DNA from: Seohaeicola saemankumensis
Lineage (GTDB): Bacteria > Pseudomonadota > Alphaproteobacteria > Rhodobacterales > Rhodobacteraceae
DNA: 64,000 bases
Direction: 5' to 3'
Assembly (NCBI RefSeq): GCF_021021435.1
Contig: NZ_JAINWI010000009.1
Location: 124,001-188,000, forward strand
In this document: positions 1 to 8,924 of the stretch, one piece after another
How the letters are laid out: the number at the start of each line of letters is the position of its first letter
Position numbering within the stretch: the stretch's first letter is position 1
Made by a program: the position numbers and the translations under genes
Notes under the pieces: generated by a model
The model's input: the letters and a program-made list of their open reading frames with translations, nothing else
The model's database searches: none
Told to the model about the DNA's origin: nothing

Positions 1-607
1 CCGCGTTCTGGCCTCGTCGGGCATTCCGGTGCTGGACATGGCTGCAAACACAGCCGAACTGGGCAAACTGGTCGCCAGCCAGATCTCGGCCACGGTTACA
101 TCCTACGGCCTGACCATCCCCGAACTTTACATCGAGAATATATCGCTCCCCCCTGCGGTCGAGGCGGCGCTGGACAAGCGCACCTCGATGGGGATTGCCG
201 GTGATCTGGGGCGTTTCACCCAATATTCCGCAGCCGAGGCGATGACAGCCGCCGCCGCCAACCCCTCGGGCGGGGGTGGCATGGGCGCCGGCCTTGGCAT
301 GGGGATGGGGATGGCGATGGCCAACCAGATCGCACAACCCGGTCCTTGGGGGGCAAGGCCCGAAAGCGCTGCCGCCGCCCCACCACCGCCGCCGCCAGTC
401 GAACATGTCTGGCATATCGCCGAGAACGGCCAGACCAAAGGGCCGTTCTCCAAGGCGTCGATGGGCCGCATGGCAGCAGATGGCGCGCTGATGCGTGACA
501 CATTGGTCTGGACCCCCGGACAGGATGGCTGGATGCGGGCCGAGGATGTGACCGAACTGGCGCAACTCTTCACCATCCTGCCCCCGCCACCGCCGCCAGC
601 GGTGTGA
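1..607 (+). CDS. SPFH-domain protein with C-terminal GYF_2 module (5' truncated by window edge)
   Basis: The reading frame is already open at base 2, so the true start lies upstream. The first ~70 visible residues look like the end of an SPFH/band-7 domain of the YdjI (virion core-like) type. They include the stretch LYIENISLPPAVEAALDKR that ends many SPFH cores. A Gly/Met-rich low-complexity linker (GGGGMGAGLGMGMGMAMA) and a proline run follow. The last ~60 residues resemble a GYF_2/DUF4339 domain: a W-x-I-x-x-N-G-Q start, KGPFS, and a second tryptophan segment (WTPGQDGWMRAEDV). SPFH proteins scaffold membrane microdomains and GYF_2 modules bind peptides, so a membrane-associated scaffold is likely. 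It is followed within 5 nt by two more membrane-linked genes on the same strand, suggesting one operon. Confidence 0.75.
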   Translation, partial: RVLASSGIPVLDMAANTAELGKLVASQISATVTSYGLTIPELYIENISLPPAVEAALDKRTSMGIAGDLGRFTQYSAAEAMTAAAANPSGGGGMGAGLGMGMGMAMANQIAQPGPWGARPESAAAAPPPPPPVEHVWHIAENGQTKGPFSKASMGRMAADGALMRDTLVWTPGQDGWMRAEDVTELAQLFTILPPPPPPAV

Positions 608-611
608 TGGC

Positions 612-1055
612 ATGAAGTCCGGCGTCCCATCGGTCAGGCATTTTTACAGGCCAGTGCTCAAGATCATGCACTGGACCGCCTTGGCCCTAATCGTGCTGAT
701 CCTGCTGAACGGCCTGAACGGATGGGTCCGCTGGGGTCTGATCCTCGTGGCGGTCCTTTGGGGGCTGGGCTATGCCGTTTTCGGGCATCTGTCCCGTCCG
801 GGCCCCGCGCTGACCGGCCTTGCGCGCAGCGGGTTCAAGGCGATGCATGTGATCGTGCTGGCCGCGCTGGAAATGGCGGCTGTTGCCGCCCTTCTTGCAC
901 CCAATGGCCTTCTGGACGGTGCAACGCGGGTGATCTTTCTTCTGACGCTGGGGCTGGGGCTGCTGCATGGTATCTTTCATCTATGGCGTCACACAGCCCT
1001 GGGTGACGGCGCCCTGCGCAATATCACCCCGCGCCTGATGCACGGCATTTTGTGA
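612..1055 (+). CDS. Cytochrome b561-like four-helix membrane protein
   Basis: A 147-residue, strongly hydrophobic protein with about four predicted membrane segments (near residues 18-33, 38-55, 75-95 and 103-125). Histidines lie in or beside helices (MHW near 20, MHV near 77, HGIFHLWRH near 119-126). That arrangement fits the bis-haem cytochrome b561/di-haem cytochrome b fold, which moves electrons across the inner membrane. The family call rests on topology and histidine placement only and could be wrong in detail. The gene starts 4 nt after the SPFH gene and ends 3 nt before the zinc-ribbon gene, so the three are probably co-transcribed. No strong Shine-Dalgarno sequence is visible, which suggests translation is coupled to the upstream gene. 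Confidence 0.5.
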   Translation: MKSGVPSVRHFYRPVLKIMHWTALALIVLILLNGLNGWVRWGLILVAVLWGLGYAVFGHLSRPGPALTGLARSGFKAMHVIVLAALEMAAVAALLAPNGLLDGATRVIFLLTLGLGLLHGIFHLWRHTALGDGALRNITPRLMHGIL

Positions 1056-1058
1056 TCC

Positions 1059-2174
1059 ATGACGTCCGAGACCACAGAAACCCTTGAGGAACACCGCTTT
1101 CCCTGCGCGCAATGCGGCGCCGACTACCGCTTTGCACCAGGACAAGGTGCGCTGGTCTGCGACCATTGCGGCCATACCCAGCAAATTGCCCCTCCCGGTC
1201 CGTGGTCGGGCGCGCTGAAGGAGCTGGATTTCAAGGCCGCCCTGTCACAGAACCTGCCCGCGTCAGAAACCGAGGTGACGCGCGTGTCAAACTGCACCAG
1301 TTGCGGCGCGCAAGTGGAGTTCGATCCGACCATCCACGCGCTGGAATGCCCGTTCTGCGCCTCGCCTCTGGTGGCCGATACCGGCACGCATCGCCATATC
1401 AAACCGCGCGCCGTACTGCCTTTCGTGCTGGATGAACGCGCTGGACGGCAGGCAATGACCGACTGGCTGGGCAAATTGTGGTTCGCCCCGAACGGCTTGC
1501 AGGACTATGCCCGCAAGGGCCGCGCGATGGCGGGCATCTATGTGCCCTACTGGACCTTCGACGCCGACACGCAAAGCCGCTATTCCGGCCAGCGCGGCAC
1601 TGTCTATTATGAAACCGTAACGGTAATGCGCGACGGCAAGCCCGTCCGTACGCAGGTGCCGCGCATCCGCTGGATGCCTGTATCGGGTCGGGTGAAACGC
1701 TGGTTTGACGATGTGCTGGTGCTGGCCTCGGCCAGCCTGCCGCGCCGCTATACTGAAGGTCTGGAGCCATGGGATCTGTCCGCGCTACAACCCTACCGTC
1801 CCGAGTTTCTGGCAGGCTTTCGCGCCGAGGGCTATACCGTCGATCTGGAAACAGGCTTTGGCCTTGCGCGCGAAAAGATGGACCGCGTGATCGAACGCGA
1901 TGTGCGGTTCGATATCGGCGGTGACCAGCAGCGCGTCGGTCATATCGACACTGCCATCAGCGATGTGACCTTCAAGCATATTCTGCTGCCGGTCTGGTTG
2001 GCGGCATATAAATACCGTGGGCAGACCTACCGTTTCGTGGTCAATGGCGCAACAGGCCGCGTGCAGGGCGAGCGGCCATGGTCGGCATGGAAGATTGCCT
2101 TTGCGGTGATCCTTGGTAGCTTGGTTGCGGGGGCTGTCGGCTACGGGATCGCCCTGAATGAAGGATTGATGTGA
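1059..2174 (+). CDS. Double zinc-ribbon protein with C-terminal membrane anchor (often labelled 'primosomal protein N'-like)
   Basis: A 371-residue protein with two CxxC...CxxC zinc ribbons at its N-terminus: CAQC...CDHC around residues 14-36 and CTSC...CPFC around residues 73-96. A soluble middle follows with aromatic motifs (YVPYWTFDADT, RIRWMPVSG). One hydrophobic helix near residues 346-364 anchors the C-terminus. Homologues are often annotated as a helicase/primosomal N' protein because of the ribbons, but no Walker A or helicase motif is present here. I therefore read it as a membrane-tethered zinc-ribbon protein of unknown role. Its position beside an SPFH/GYF protein supports a membrane-microdomain function. 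Its stop overlaps the next start (TGATG). Confidence 0.7.
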   Translation: MTSETTETLEEHRFPCAQCGADYRFAPGQGALVCDHCGHTQQIAPPGPWSGALKELDFKAALSQNLPASETEVTRVSNCTSCGAQVEFDPTIHALECPFCASPLVADTGTHRHIKPRAVLPFVLDERAGRQAMTDWLGKLWFAPNGLQDYARKGRAMAGIYVPYWTFDADTQSRYSGQRGTVYYETVTVMRDGKPVRTQVPRIRWMPVSGRVKRWFDDVLVLASASLPRRYTEGLEPWDLSALQPYRPEFLAGFRAEGYTVDLETGFGLAREKMDRVIERDVRFDIGGDQQRVGHIDTAISDVTFKHILLPVWLAAYKYRGQTYRFVVNGATGRVQGERPWSAWKIAFAVILGSLVAGAVGYGIALNEGLM

Positions 2175-2851
2175 TGACCAATACCGCCGCTGCAACGCTC
2201 GACACGCTGTTGCTGGACCGCCATAGCTGCCGTGCCTTTCTGCCGGACTCTCTGCCAGACACCCTGATCGAAGAGATCGTGACCAGCGCGGCCCGTGTGC
2301 CTTCATGGTGCAATGCGCAGCCATGGCAGGTGGTCGTCACCCGCGCACCCGAGACCGACCGCTTCCGCGACGCGCTCTATCAGGCGGCCACCAGCACACC
2401 GCCGAAACCCGATCTGGAATGGCCGCGCCAATATACTGGCGTCTACCGCGACCGCCGCCGCATCTGCGGCTTCCAGCTATATGACAGCCTTGGCATCCCC
2501 AAGGAGGACCGCGCCGCCACGCAGGCGCAAATGCTGGAAAACTTCCGCCTGTTCGGTGCGCCCCATGTGGCCATCGTGACGACCGAGGCCGATCTTGGCC
2601 CTTACGGTGCGATGGATACCGGCGGCTTTGTGGCGCTGTTCACGCTGGCGGCGCAAGCGCGCGGTGTCGCCTCGATCCCGCAGGCGGCTGTGGCGGCACA
2701 AGCACCCTTCCTGCGCGACTGGTTCGCCATCCCCGAACATCGCCATATTCTGTGTGCGATATCCTTCGGCTATGCGGACAAGGACCATCCCGCCAACGCC
2801 TTCCGCACCGCTCGCGCGCCCCTGTCCGAGTTGATCGACTGGCGCGGCTGA
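2174..2851 (+). CDS. Nitroreductase-family flavoprotein
   Basis: A 225-residue FMN-dependent nitroreductase-fold protein. The N-terminal RHSCRAF motif with Arg and Ser contacts the FMN phosphate. The [10 protein letters not shown] segment matches the family's PS..N.QPW signature, and a late [10 protein letters not shown] segment matches the usual C-terminal GY.....N. Such enzymes reduce nitro groups, quinones or unsaturated CoA/enone compounds with NAD(P)H; the substrate here cannot be told. I chose ATG at 2174, which shares one base with the upstream stop and lies 8 nt after an AAGGA. A GTG at 2171 is an alternative. It ends the four-gene run that opens the window. Confidence 0.85.
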   Translation: MTNTAAATLDTLLLDRHSCRAFLPDSLPDTLIEEIVTSAARVPSWCNAQPWQVVVTRAPETDRFRDALYQAATSTPPKPDLEWPRQYTGVYRDRRRICGFQLYDSLGIPKEDRAATQAQMLENFRLFGAPHVAIVTTEADLGPYGAMDTGGFVALFTLAAQARGVASIPQAAVAAQAPFLRDWFAIPEHRHILCAISFGYADKDHPANAFRTARAPLSELIDWRG

Positions 2852-2981
2852 CAGGCCCTCCACAACCGCCGCCCATTCATCTTGCCGGAATACTTTCGGG
2901 GGTGGCGTCGAATATAGTTCAACGAAGGGCAGACAGGCCCGCTTCCTTAGCCGTCCGCCAAACAAACACAAGGAACTCCGC

Positions 2982-3419
2982 ATGCGCGCACTTATCCAGC
3001 GGGTCACCGGCGCCACTGTCAGCGTCGCGGGCCGGCAGATCGGACAATGTGGTGCAGGTCTGCTGATCCTGATCTGTGCCATGCAGGGCGATACGGATCA
3101 GCAGGCCGAACAGATGGCTGCGAAAATTTCCAAGCTGCGGATTTTCAAGGATGATGAAGGCCGGATGAACCGCTCGATCCTTGATATCGGCGGGGCGGCG
3201 CTTGTGGTCAGCCAGTTCACGCTCTCCGCGGATACGTCACGCGGCAACCGTCCGGGGTTTTCCGCAGCCGCCAGCCCGGATGAGGGACGGCGCCTGTACC
3301 AACAGTTTGCAGCCAGCCTGTCCGCATGGGGCATTCCCACTGAAACCGGCGAATTCGGGGCGGATATGGCCGTGGAACTGGTCAATGACGGACCGGTGAC
3401 AATCTGGCTCGATGTCTAG
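2982..3419 (+). CDS. dtd: D-aminoacyl-tRNA deacylase
   Basis: A 145-residue protein, the normal length for Dtd. It begins [13 protein letters not shown] and carries both family signatures: SQFTL near residue 78, and the C-terminal NDGPVTI, equivalent to the Gly-cisPro active-site loop of Dtd. The enzyme hydrolyses D-amino acids and glycine mischarged onto tRNA, acting in the cytoplasm as translation quality control. An AAGGAACTCCGC segment gives a good Shine-Dalgarno sequence before the ATG. The 130-nt gap upstream suggests its own promoter. It converges on the PhnA-like gene with 13 nt between the stops. Confidence 0.96.
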   Translation: MRALIQRVTGATVSVAGRQIGQCGAGLLILICAMQGDTDQQAEQMAAKISKLRIFKDDEGRMNRSILDIGGAALVVSQFTLSADTSRGNRPGFSAAASPDEGRRLYQQFAASLSAWGIPTETGEFGADMAVELVNDGPVTIWLDV

Positions 3420-3432
3420 ACCCGTACTGATA

Positions 3433-3957
3433 TCAGGACTTTTTCACAAATTCGGTCAGGATCACGATCCGCTGTCCGGCTACGCGCCCCTCGATCTGGC
3501 CCGCATTATCCGCAACAAGGGAAATACCCCGCACGGCCGTGCCCCGCTTGGCGGTAAAGCCCGCCCCCTTGACCGGCAAATCCTTGATAAGATGCACCGT
3601 ATCGCCCTGTGCCAGAACCGTGCCGTTGCTGTCGCGGTGGATGATATCGGCGGGTTGTTCGCCTTCAGCCATCCCTGCCTCGGCCCAAGCCTGCACCTCG
3701 GGTTCCAGATAGACGATATCCAGCAGATCGCGCGCCCAACCGGCATCGACGCGGTGCAACATCCGCCATGCCAGAACCTGCACTGCCGGTTCCGCACTCC
3801 AGACCGCGTCGTTCAGGCAACGCCAATGCGGATCGTCCGTGATTGCGCCGCTTGTACCGGACCGGCAGATCGCGCAAAGCGGCACCGCGGCATCCATGGG
3901 TGGCACCGCAGTGGGCTGTGCGTCAGGCGTGCCGCAAAGGGCGCATTGGCTGGTCAT
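3433..3957 (-). CDS. PhnA/YjdM-family zinc-ribbon protein
   Basis: A 174-residue protein with an N-terminal zinc ribbon (CALCG...LCAICRSG, residues ~4-30) and a C-terminal PhnA/YjdM domain (DSNGTVLAQGDTVHLIKDLPVKG, then a KRGTAVRGI segment). The family was first tied to alkylphosphonate use, but its biochemical role is unsettled, and this is not phosphonoacetate hydrolase. The reading frame is open much further upstream. I chose the ATG at 3957 because it starts directly before the zinc ribbon and has AAAGG 9 nt upstream; an ATG at 3972 is possible. No phosphonate genes (phnG-M) are nearby. Confidence 0.88.
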   Translation of the reverse strand: MTSQCALCGTPDAQPTAVPPMDAAVPLCAICRSGTSGAITDDPHWRCLNDAVWSAEPAVQVLAWRMLHRVDAGWARDLLDIVYLEPEVQAWAEAGMAEGEQPADIIHRDSNGTVLAQGDTVHLIKDLPVKGAGFTAKRGTAVRGISLVADNAGQIEGRVAGQRIVILTEFVKKS

Positions 3958-4033
3958 GGATAGGCCTTTCATGTCTTTGGCCTGCTTATGGGCCGCTGAC
4001 ACGGTTTCGCCAAGGGAAAACCCCTGCCCTGCA

Positions 4034-5221
4034 TCAAGGCTCGCGGAACGCCTCGCGCGACTTGTAGAGCGGCTTGAGCAGATATTGCAGCACCGTCTTG
4101 CTGCCTGTGTGCAATTCAACCGAAGCCTGCATCCCCGGCCTGATCTCGACCGAAGCCTGACGCGCTGTCAGATTGTCCAGATCCACCCGTAGCGTCACCT
4201 TGTAATGCGCCGCGGTATCGGGATCGCGGGCGCGGTCATCCTTGAACGTATCGGCGGAAATCACATCCACCTGCCCTGTCAAGGTGCCGTAGATTGTATA
4301 GTCATAGGCCGTCAGCTTGATCGTCGCGTCCTGTCCGGGGCGCACGCCTGCAATATTCTCGGGGCGCACCCGGGCTTCGACGAACAACTCTTCGTCCATC
4401 GGGATGATCTGCAATATCTCCTCGCCGGGGCGCACTACCCCTCCGATCGTGGTAACCGACACCGCCTTGACGATGCCGCGCATCGGGCTGACCAGAACCG
4501 TGCGGTTCAACTGGTCCACACTGGCCTTGAGATTCTGCCGCAAGGTCGCCAGTTCGCGCAGGGTCGTGGCGTAAGCCTCGGCGCGCTCAAGCTCGGCGCC
4601 GGTGATGATCTCGTCATACCGGATTCGGGCATCGGCATGGATTTTGCGGGCGCGCGTCACCTCGATCAGGGCGACGATCTTGCGCTCAAGCATGTTCTCC
4701 ATCAGCTGCATTTCCTGGCGCGCCTGTTCCAGCACGCGCTGCGCGCCCTCGGTCCGGCTGCCCAAATCGGACTGGCGTGCCTGTAGCAGCACCCGCTCCG
4801 AGGCAATCATGCCCTGATCGCGCACCGCCAGACCGGCGGGAACTTCGAAATCGGACTGCCCTGCAAGTTCAGCCTCAAGCCGCAAGCGGCGGACTTCCAA
4901 AGCGGCGATCTGATCGGTCAGATCATCGACCGATGCGCGGAATTGCGTGTCCTGAAGCCGCGCCAGAAGATCTCCAGCTTGTACGATATCGCCTTCACGC
5001 ACAGCCAGTTCAGCCAGAATGCCGCCTTCAAGGTTCTGGATGATCTGCGGGCGCGAGGCAGATATCATCTCGCCCTCGGCGCGCACGATCTCGTCCACCC
5101 AAGCCACGCTCGCCCAAAGCAGAAACAGCAAAACAGTGCCCGCACAAAGCCATATCGTCAGGCTGGGACCGCGCAACCGCCCGTTCATCTGTGCCGCAAG
5201 TCCAAACGACGTCTGCGCCAT
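4034..5221 (-). CDS. HlyD-family type I secretion membrane-fusion adaptor
   Basis: A 395-residue periplasmic adaptor. A short cytoplasmic N-terminus is followed by one membrane helix (residues ~22-42). Then come a lipoyl/beta-barrel half (PQIIQNLEGGILAEL, a classic HlyD signature), a long helical hairpin (~95-230) and the returning lipoyl and barrel parts (VSPMRGIVKAV, VRPGEEILQI). It bridges the inner-membrane ABC exporter and the outer-membrane channel. ATG at 5221 was chosen over an upstream start because GGAGG lies ~10 nt before it and it begins 2 nt after the ABC transporter stop. It is the last gene of the adhesin-export operon. Confidence 0.93.
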   Translation of the reverse strand: MAQTSFGLAAQMNGRLRGPSLTIWLCAGTVLLFLLWASVAWVDEIVRAEGEMISASRPQIIQNLEGGILAELAVREGDIVQAGDLLARLQDTQFRASVDDLTDQIAALEVRRLRLEAELAGQSDFEVPAGLAVRDQGMIASERVLLQARQSDLGSRTEGAQRVLEQARQEMQLMENMLERKIVALIEVTRARKIHADARIRYDEIITGAELERAEAYATTLRELATLRQNLKASVDQLNRTVLVSPMRGIVKAVSVTTIGGVVRPGEEILQIIPMDEELFVEARVRPENIAGVRPGQDATIKLTAYDYTIYGTLTGQVDVISADTFKDDRARDPDTAAHYKVTLRVDLDNLTARQASVEIRPGMQASVELHTGSKTVLQYLLKPLYKSREAFREP

Positions 5222-5223
5222 TC

Positions 5224-7503
5224 TCAGATCCCTCCGCCTGCCGGTGTCGCCAGATGCGCCAGCACCTGCTCGCACGGGCCATCCACCGCCAAGCGTCCGT
5301 TTTGCAGCACCATGACGCGGGTTGTCAGCGACAGGATCGGCATGCGATGCGTGGCGATCACCACGGTGCGTCCCTCAAGCCAGTGTTCCAGACGGCTGAC
5401 CAGTGTTGCCTCAAGCCGTTGATCCAGTGCCGCGGTGGGTTCGTCCAGCAGGCAAACCGAGGGGTTTTGCAACCAGAGCCGCGCCCAACCCACCGACTGA
5501 CGCTGCCCGATCGACAGCCCCATACCGCCATCACCCAGTTCCAGATCAAGCCCGCGCGGATGCGATTTGACGAAAGGGCCAAGCCCCGCGAAATCCAGCG
5601 CCTGCATCAGCCGGTCATCATCGCGTTCCAGCAGGTTCAGCGTCAGGTTCTCGCGCAGGCTGCCCGCAAAGAGCCGCACATCCTGTCCCAGATAACCGAT
5701 GGCGCGGCGCAGGTCACGTGGCGCTATCTGGCCCATTTCCGTCCCGTCCGCCATCAGGCGGCCACGGCTTGGCGCATAGAGACCTGACAAAAGCCGCAGT
5801 AATGTCGATTTCCCCGACCCGTTGGCCCCCAGCACCGCGATACGCTGTCCCGGAAGGATGGCAAGGGCAGGAATATCCAGCACGGTTGCGGTCTCGTCGC
5901 TATAGCGGAACTGGATCTCGCGCATCTCGAAACTGCCCGCCAACTGGTCGCGGCGCAGATAGCTGCGCCCTTCTTCACGGTCCTGCTTGGCATGGGCGAT
6001 CTTGTCCAGCGCGTCCAGCGCCGCGCGCACATTGCCCCAGCGCGCCATTGTGCCGGCCAGTTGTGACAGTGGTGCCAAAGTGCGCCCTGTCAGGATGCCC
6101 ACCGCGATGATCGAGCCCACGGTGAATTGCCCCGCGAAAACCAGATAGGCGCCCAGCACCACAGCTGCCACATAAGTGGCCTGCTGCACCCCCTGCGCCC
6201 AGATCGTCAGGATTGAGGCCAGCTTGCGTTGTTCTGAGGATGTCAGCGCCGACAAAGTCGTCAGTTCGGCCCAGATCCGGCGCATCCGTTCCTCGCCGCG
6301 CAGCGTCTTGATGGTTTCCTGCTCGTAGATCACCTCTTGCAGCAGGCGCGCTGCGCGGGCTGATGCGCCCTGCCCCTCTTCGGTCAGCCGCATCATCCGG
6401 CGCTGCATCAAGAACCCGGGCAGCACCATCAGCACACCGCCCAGTACCAACACCCAGACGATATTGCCCCCAATCGAGGCGACAAGCAGCAGGAACACAA
6501 AAATAAAAGGAATATCAGCCAAAGTGCCCACGGTCGCGGTGGTGAAGAACTCGCGCACTGATCCGAAATCGCGCATCGCGCTGAAAATGTGCGAGGGGCT
6601 GCGGCCTTGCGTGTCGGACCTCGCGCCCAGAACCTTGTCCATCAGCACGCCCTGCACTGTGACCTCGATGTTGCGGCCTGCGCCGTCCATCAGTTGCGCG
6701 CGTGCGGCCTTGAGGACGGCTTCCATCACCAGCGCCAGCATAGCACCGCCGGCCAGCACCCAAAGCGTCGCCTGCGACTGGTGCGGGATCACGCGGTCGT
6801 AGACCTGAAGCGAGAAAAGCGCGACTGCGACAGCCAGAAGATTGGCCACGAAAGAGCCAAGCATTACATCCACAAAAGGACGCCGGAGCACCACGAACTC
6901 GCCCCAGAACCAATGAGCGGGCTTTGCCGCCGCAACATGGCTTTGTGCCAGTTGCACGAGTGGGGCTTCGGCGCGGATCAGGTGGCCTGTGAAATAGGCA
7001 GCAAACTCGGCATGGGGCACGGCCAGACGATTGTCGGCGCTGTGCCTGTCATAGATCGTCAGCGCGGCCCCACTCTCTGCGCTTGCCTGATCCAGTACCA
7101 GAACATATTGCCCGTTGGTCATCAGCGCCAACGCAGGCCAGAGATCGGGTGTCAGTGCCTTGGCCGTTGCAACACGCGCCAGCAGGCCGCAGTCTACGAT
7201 CACACCGGCCAAGGCAGCGGGACCGGCTTGGTCCTCAGGCGACTGACGCGCCATCATCGCTTCGATCACGTCGCGACGCGGCAGGCTGCGCCCCAGAACA
7301 CCGGCATAGACGACGACCAGTTCGGCCTGCTCCAGACTGTCTGCATCGACCGCGACCGGATCGACCGGCTCAGTGTCACGCTGCACCACAGGCACGGATT
7401 GCAACCTTGCCCTGATCGCGCCACCAGCGGCATCGGCTGTGGCACCAGCCTTGGCGCGCACCGCACCACCCAGCGCCCGCAGGGTTTGTGCAGGACCGTT
7501 CAC
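5224..7503 (-). CDS. Type I secretion ABC transporter (permease/ATPase fusion, LapB/LssB type)
   Basis: A 759-residue half-transporter fusion. Residues ~50-160 resemble a C39-peptidase-like domain that lacks the catalytic cysteine, so it should bind rather than cleave substrate, as in HlyB/LapB-type exporters. The membrane domain spans ~195-470. The ATPase domain has Walker A GANGSGKST near 560, an LSIGQ signature near 665 and Walker B VCLLDEP near 683. It powers export of unfolded substrates straight to the cell surface. The GTG start overlaps the TolC-like gene's TGA (GTGA). The obvious cargo is the Ig-repeat adhesin two genes upstream. Confidence 0.93.
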   Translation of the reverse strand: MNGPAQTLRALGGAVRAKAGATADAAGGAIRARLQSVPVVQRDTEPVDPVAVDADSLEQAELVVVYAGVLGRSLPRRDVIEAMMARQSPEDQAGPAALAGVIVDCGLLARVATAKALTPDLWPALALMTNGQYVLVLDQASAESGAALTIYDRHSADNRLAVPHAEFAAYFTGHLIRAEAPLVQLAQSHVAAAKPAHWFWGEFVVLRRPFVDVMLGSFVANLLAVAVALFSLQVYDRVIPHQSQATLWVLAGGAMLALVMEAVLKAARAQLMDGAGRNIEVTVQGVLMDKVLGARSDTQGRSPSHIFSAMRDFGSVREFFTTATVGTLADIPFIFVFLLLVASIGGNIVWVLVLGGVLMVLPGFLMQRRMMRLTEEGQGASARAARLLQEVIYEQETIKTLRGEERMRRIWAELTTLSALTSSEQRKLASILTIWAQGVQQATYVAAVVLGAYLVFAGQFTVGSIIAVGILTGRTLAPLSQLAGTMARWGNVRAALDALDKIAHAKQDREEGRSYLRRDQLAGSFEMREIQFRYSDETATVLDIPALAILPGQRIAVLGANGSGKSTLLRLLSGLYAPSRGRLMADGTEMGQIAPRDLRRAIGYLGQDVRLFAGSLRENLTLNLLERDDDRLMQALDFAGLGPFVKSHPRGLDLELGDGGMGLSIGQRQSVGWARLWLQNPSVCLLDEPTAALDQRLEATLVSRLEHWLEGRTVVIATHRMPILSLTTRVMVLQNGRLAVDGPCEQVLAHLATPAGGGI

Positions 7504-8915
7504 AGCTTGTCACCATCGGCCAGCAGGCCCAGTGTCGCCGCGATCTGCAACTCGGCCAACGCCGCGCGGTAGCGTAGCGAAGCCACGGATTGCTGTTGTC
7601 GGGCGAATTGCTCGTAAAGCCCCACCACATCCATCACCTGCCGCTGGCCAGCGTCATATTGGCTTTGAAACAGGTCCAGATTGGCCTTGGCGCGATTGCT
7701 CAGCACCGTTGCTTCGGCGGCCTGACGCATCAGGGCGGTGCGTTCCTGTTCCAGCCGCCTCAGCTGGCGGTTGGATTCCTCACGGGCCTGATCCACCTTG
7801 CGGCTTTCACCTTCGGTTGCTGCGGCGATGGCGCGCAGGTCATCGGCAGTCCCGAAGCCCAAGGGGCGCGATGTCCGTATATCAAGCGAGGGATCGGGCG
7901 CGCCGCGCCCCAAGGCTGCATTGGCCGTGATCGCAGGTAGAAATCCGGCCCTGTCGATGCGGGCCCGCGCCTCGGCGCGGTTCTTCTCGGCTTCGGCCAG
8001 GCGCACCGGCAGGGGAACAGGCAATGTTTCGGGCAGATGCAGCGGCGCGATTGCATCATGATCCGCCAGATCATCAGGGCCAACGCCCATCGCGGACAGC
8101 TCGGCCAGTGCGGCGCGGGCCGCTTCGGTTTCCGTCTGCCCCGTGGCGCGGATTTCGGCCAGTTTCTGGTGCAAGACCTGCAAATCGGACCTGTCTGATA
8201 TACCCCCCGCCACGCGTTCGGACATGACCCATTCAAAATGCGTCATATCGCGCTCTGCCGCTTGCGCCAGCAGCGCCTTGTCCTGCGCCTCGCGGGCGGC
8301 TAGATAGAGCGTCAGCGCTGTCAGCACGCGGTCATTGCTGTCCTGCACCAAGGCGACCGCCGCCACCTCGACATCCGCCTTGGCAAAGTCGCGTTCAGCC
8401 AGCTTGCGCCCGTTGTCGAAGAGAACCTGCTCCACCACCAGCATCGCCACGACCGAACCTAATGAGCTAAGGCTGACCTGCGGCCCGATACTGGGCAACC
8501 AGTTGCGCGACTGTGCCCGCGCCCGCAATCTGGCGCTGCGTAGCTCGGCCTGTGCGGCGCGTGTATCCGCCACAAGCACCGCGCCCGCGACCTTGTCCAG
8601 CGCTGTATCCGGCGGCAGCGCGCTGCGCCGCGCCATCAAATCTTGCAACACGACAGAGGTTTCAGCCTCTGTCGCATCCGCATCAAGACCTTCGGCAACA
8701 GGCGCAGGATCCGGCATCAGCAACCGCGCGACACCGCCCTGGCCCTGATCCAGACAGGCAGGCAGAAGCAAAAGCGACAGCAGGGCCAGCGCGGGGCGCG
8801 GGACTCGTCCGCCTGCGCGCTTTTTCTCTGCCTGCCCCATACCAGCCCCTTGTTGCGGTGCTTTGTGTTGTTGCCGAACCCGCCCGCGTGGAACGGGTCC
8901 GTTGCTTCGACGCAT
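7500..8915 (-). CDS. TolC/OprM-type outer-membrane channel lipoprotein
   Basis: A 471-residue outer-membrane efflux family protein. A signal peptide ends in a lipobox (LLLLPAC), so it is probably lipidated on cysteine. Two long helical repeats rich in Ala, Arg and Glu follow, matching the TolC two-repeat barrel/tunnel layout. ATG at 8915 has GAGG just upstream and lies 9 nt after the adhesin stop. A second ATG at 8840, also with AAGGGG upstream, would give a more usual signal-peptide N-region, so the true start is uncertain. It supplies the outer-membrane exit for the type I system encoded by the next two genes. Confidence 0.88.
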   Translation of the reverse strand: MRRSNGPVPRGRVRQQHKAPQQGAGMGQAEKKRAGGRVPRPALALLSLLLLPACLDQGQGGVARLLMPDPAPVAEGLDADATEAETSVVLQDLMARRSALPPDTALDKVAGAVLVADTRAAQAELRSARLRARAQSRNWLPSIGPQVSLSSLGSVVAMLVVEQVLFDNGRKLAERDFAKADVEVAAVALVQDSNDRVLTALTLYLAAREAQDKALLAQAAERDMTHFEWVMSERVAGGISDRSDLQVLHQKLAEIRATGQTETEAARAALAELSAMGVGPDDLADHDAIAPLHLPETLPVPLPVRLAEAEKNRAEARARIDRAGFLPAITANAALGRGAPDPSLDIRTSRPLGFGTADDLRAIAAATEGESRKVDQAREESNRQLRRLEQERTALMRQAAEATVLSNRAKANLDLFQSQYDAGQRQVMDVVGLYEQFARQQQSVASLRYRAALAELQIAATLGLLADGDKL

Positions 8916-8924
8916 CAATCTGCC

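Noticed and set aside
1059-2174. Primosomal helicase PriA-like assignment for the zinc-ribbon protein
   Set aside because: No Walker A, DEAH or other helicase motifs, and a C-terminal membrane helix is present.
3427-3436. CTGATATCAG palindrome at the dtd/PhnA-like junction as a terminator
   Set aside because: The stem is AT-rich, has no loop and overlaps a stop codon; it is too weak to call.
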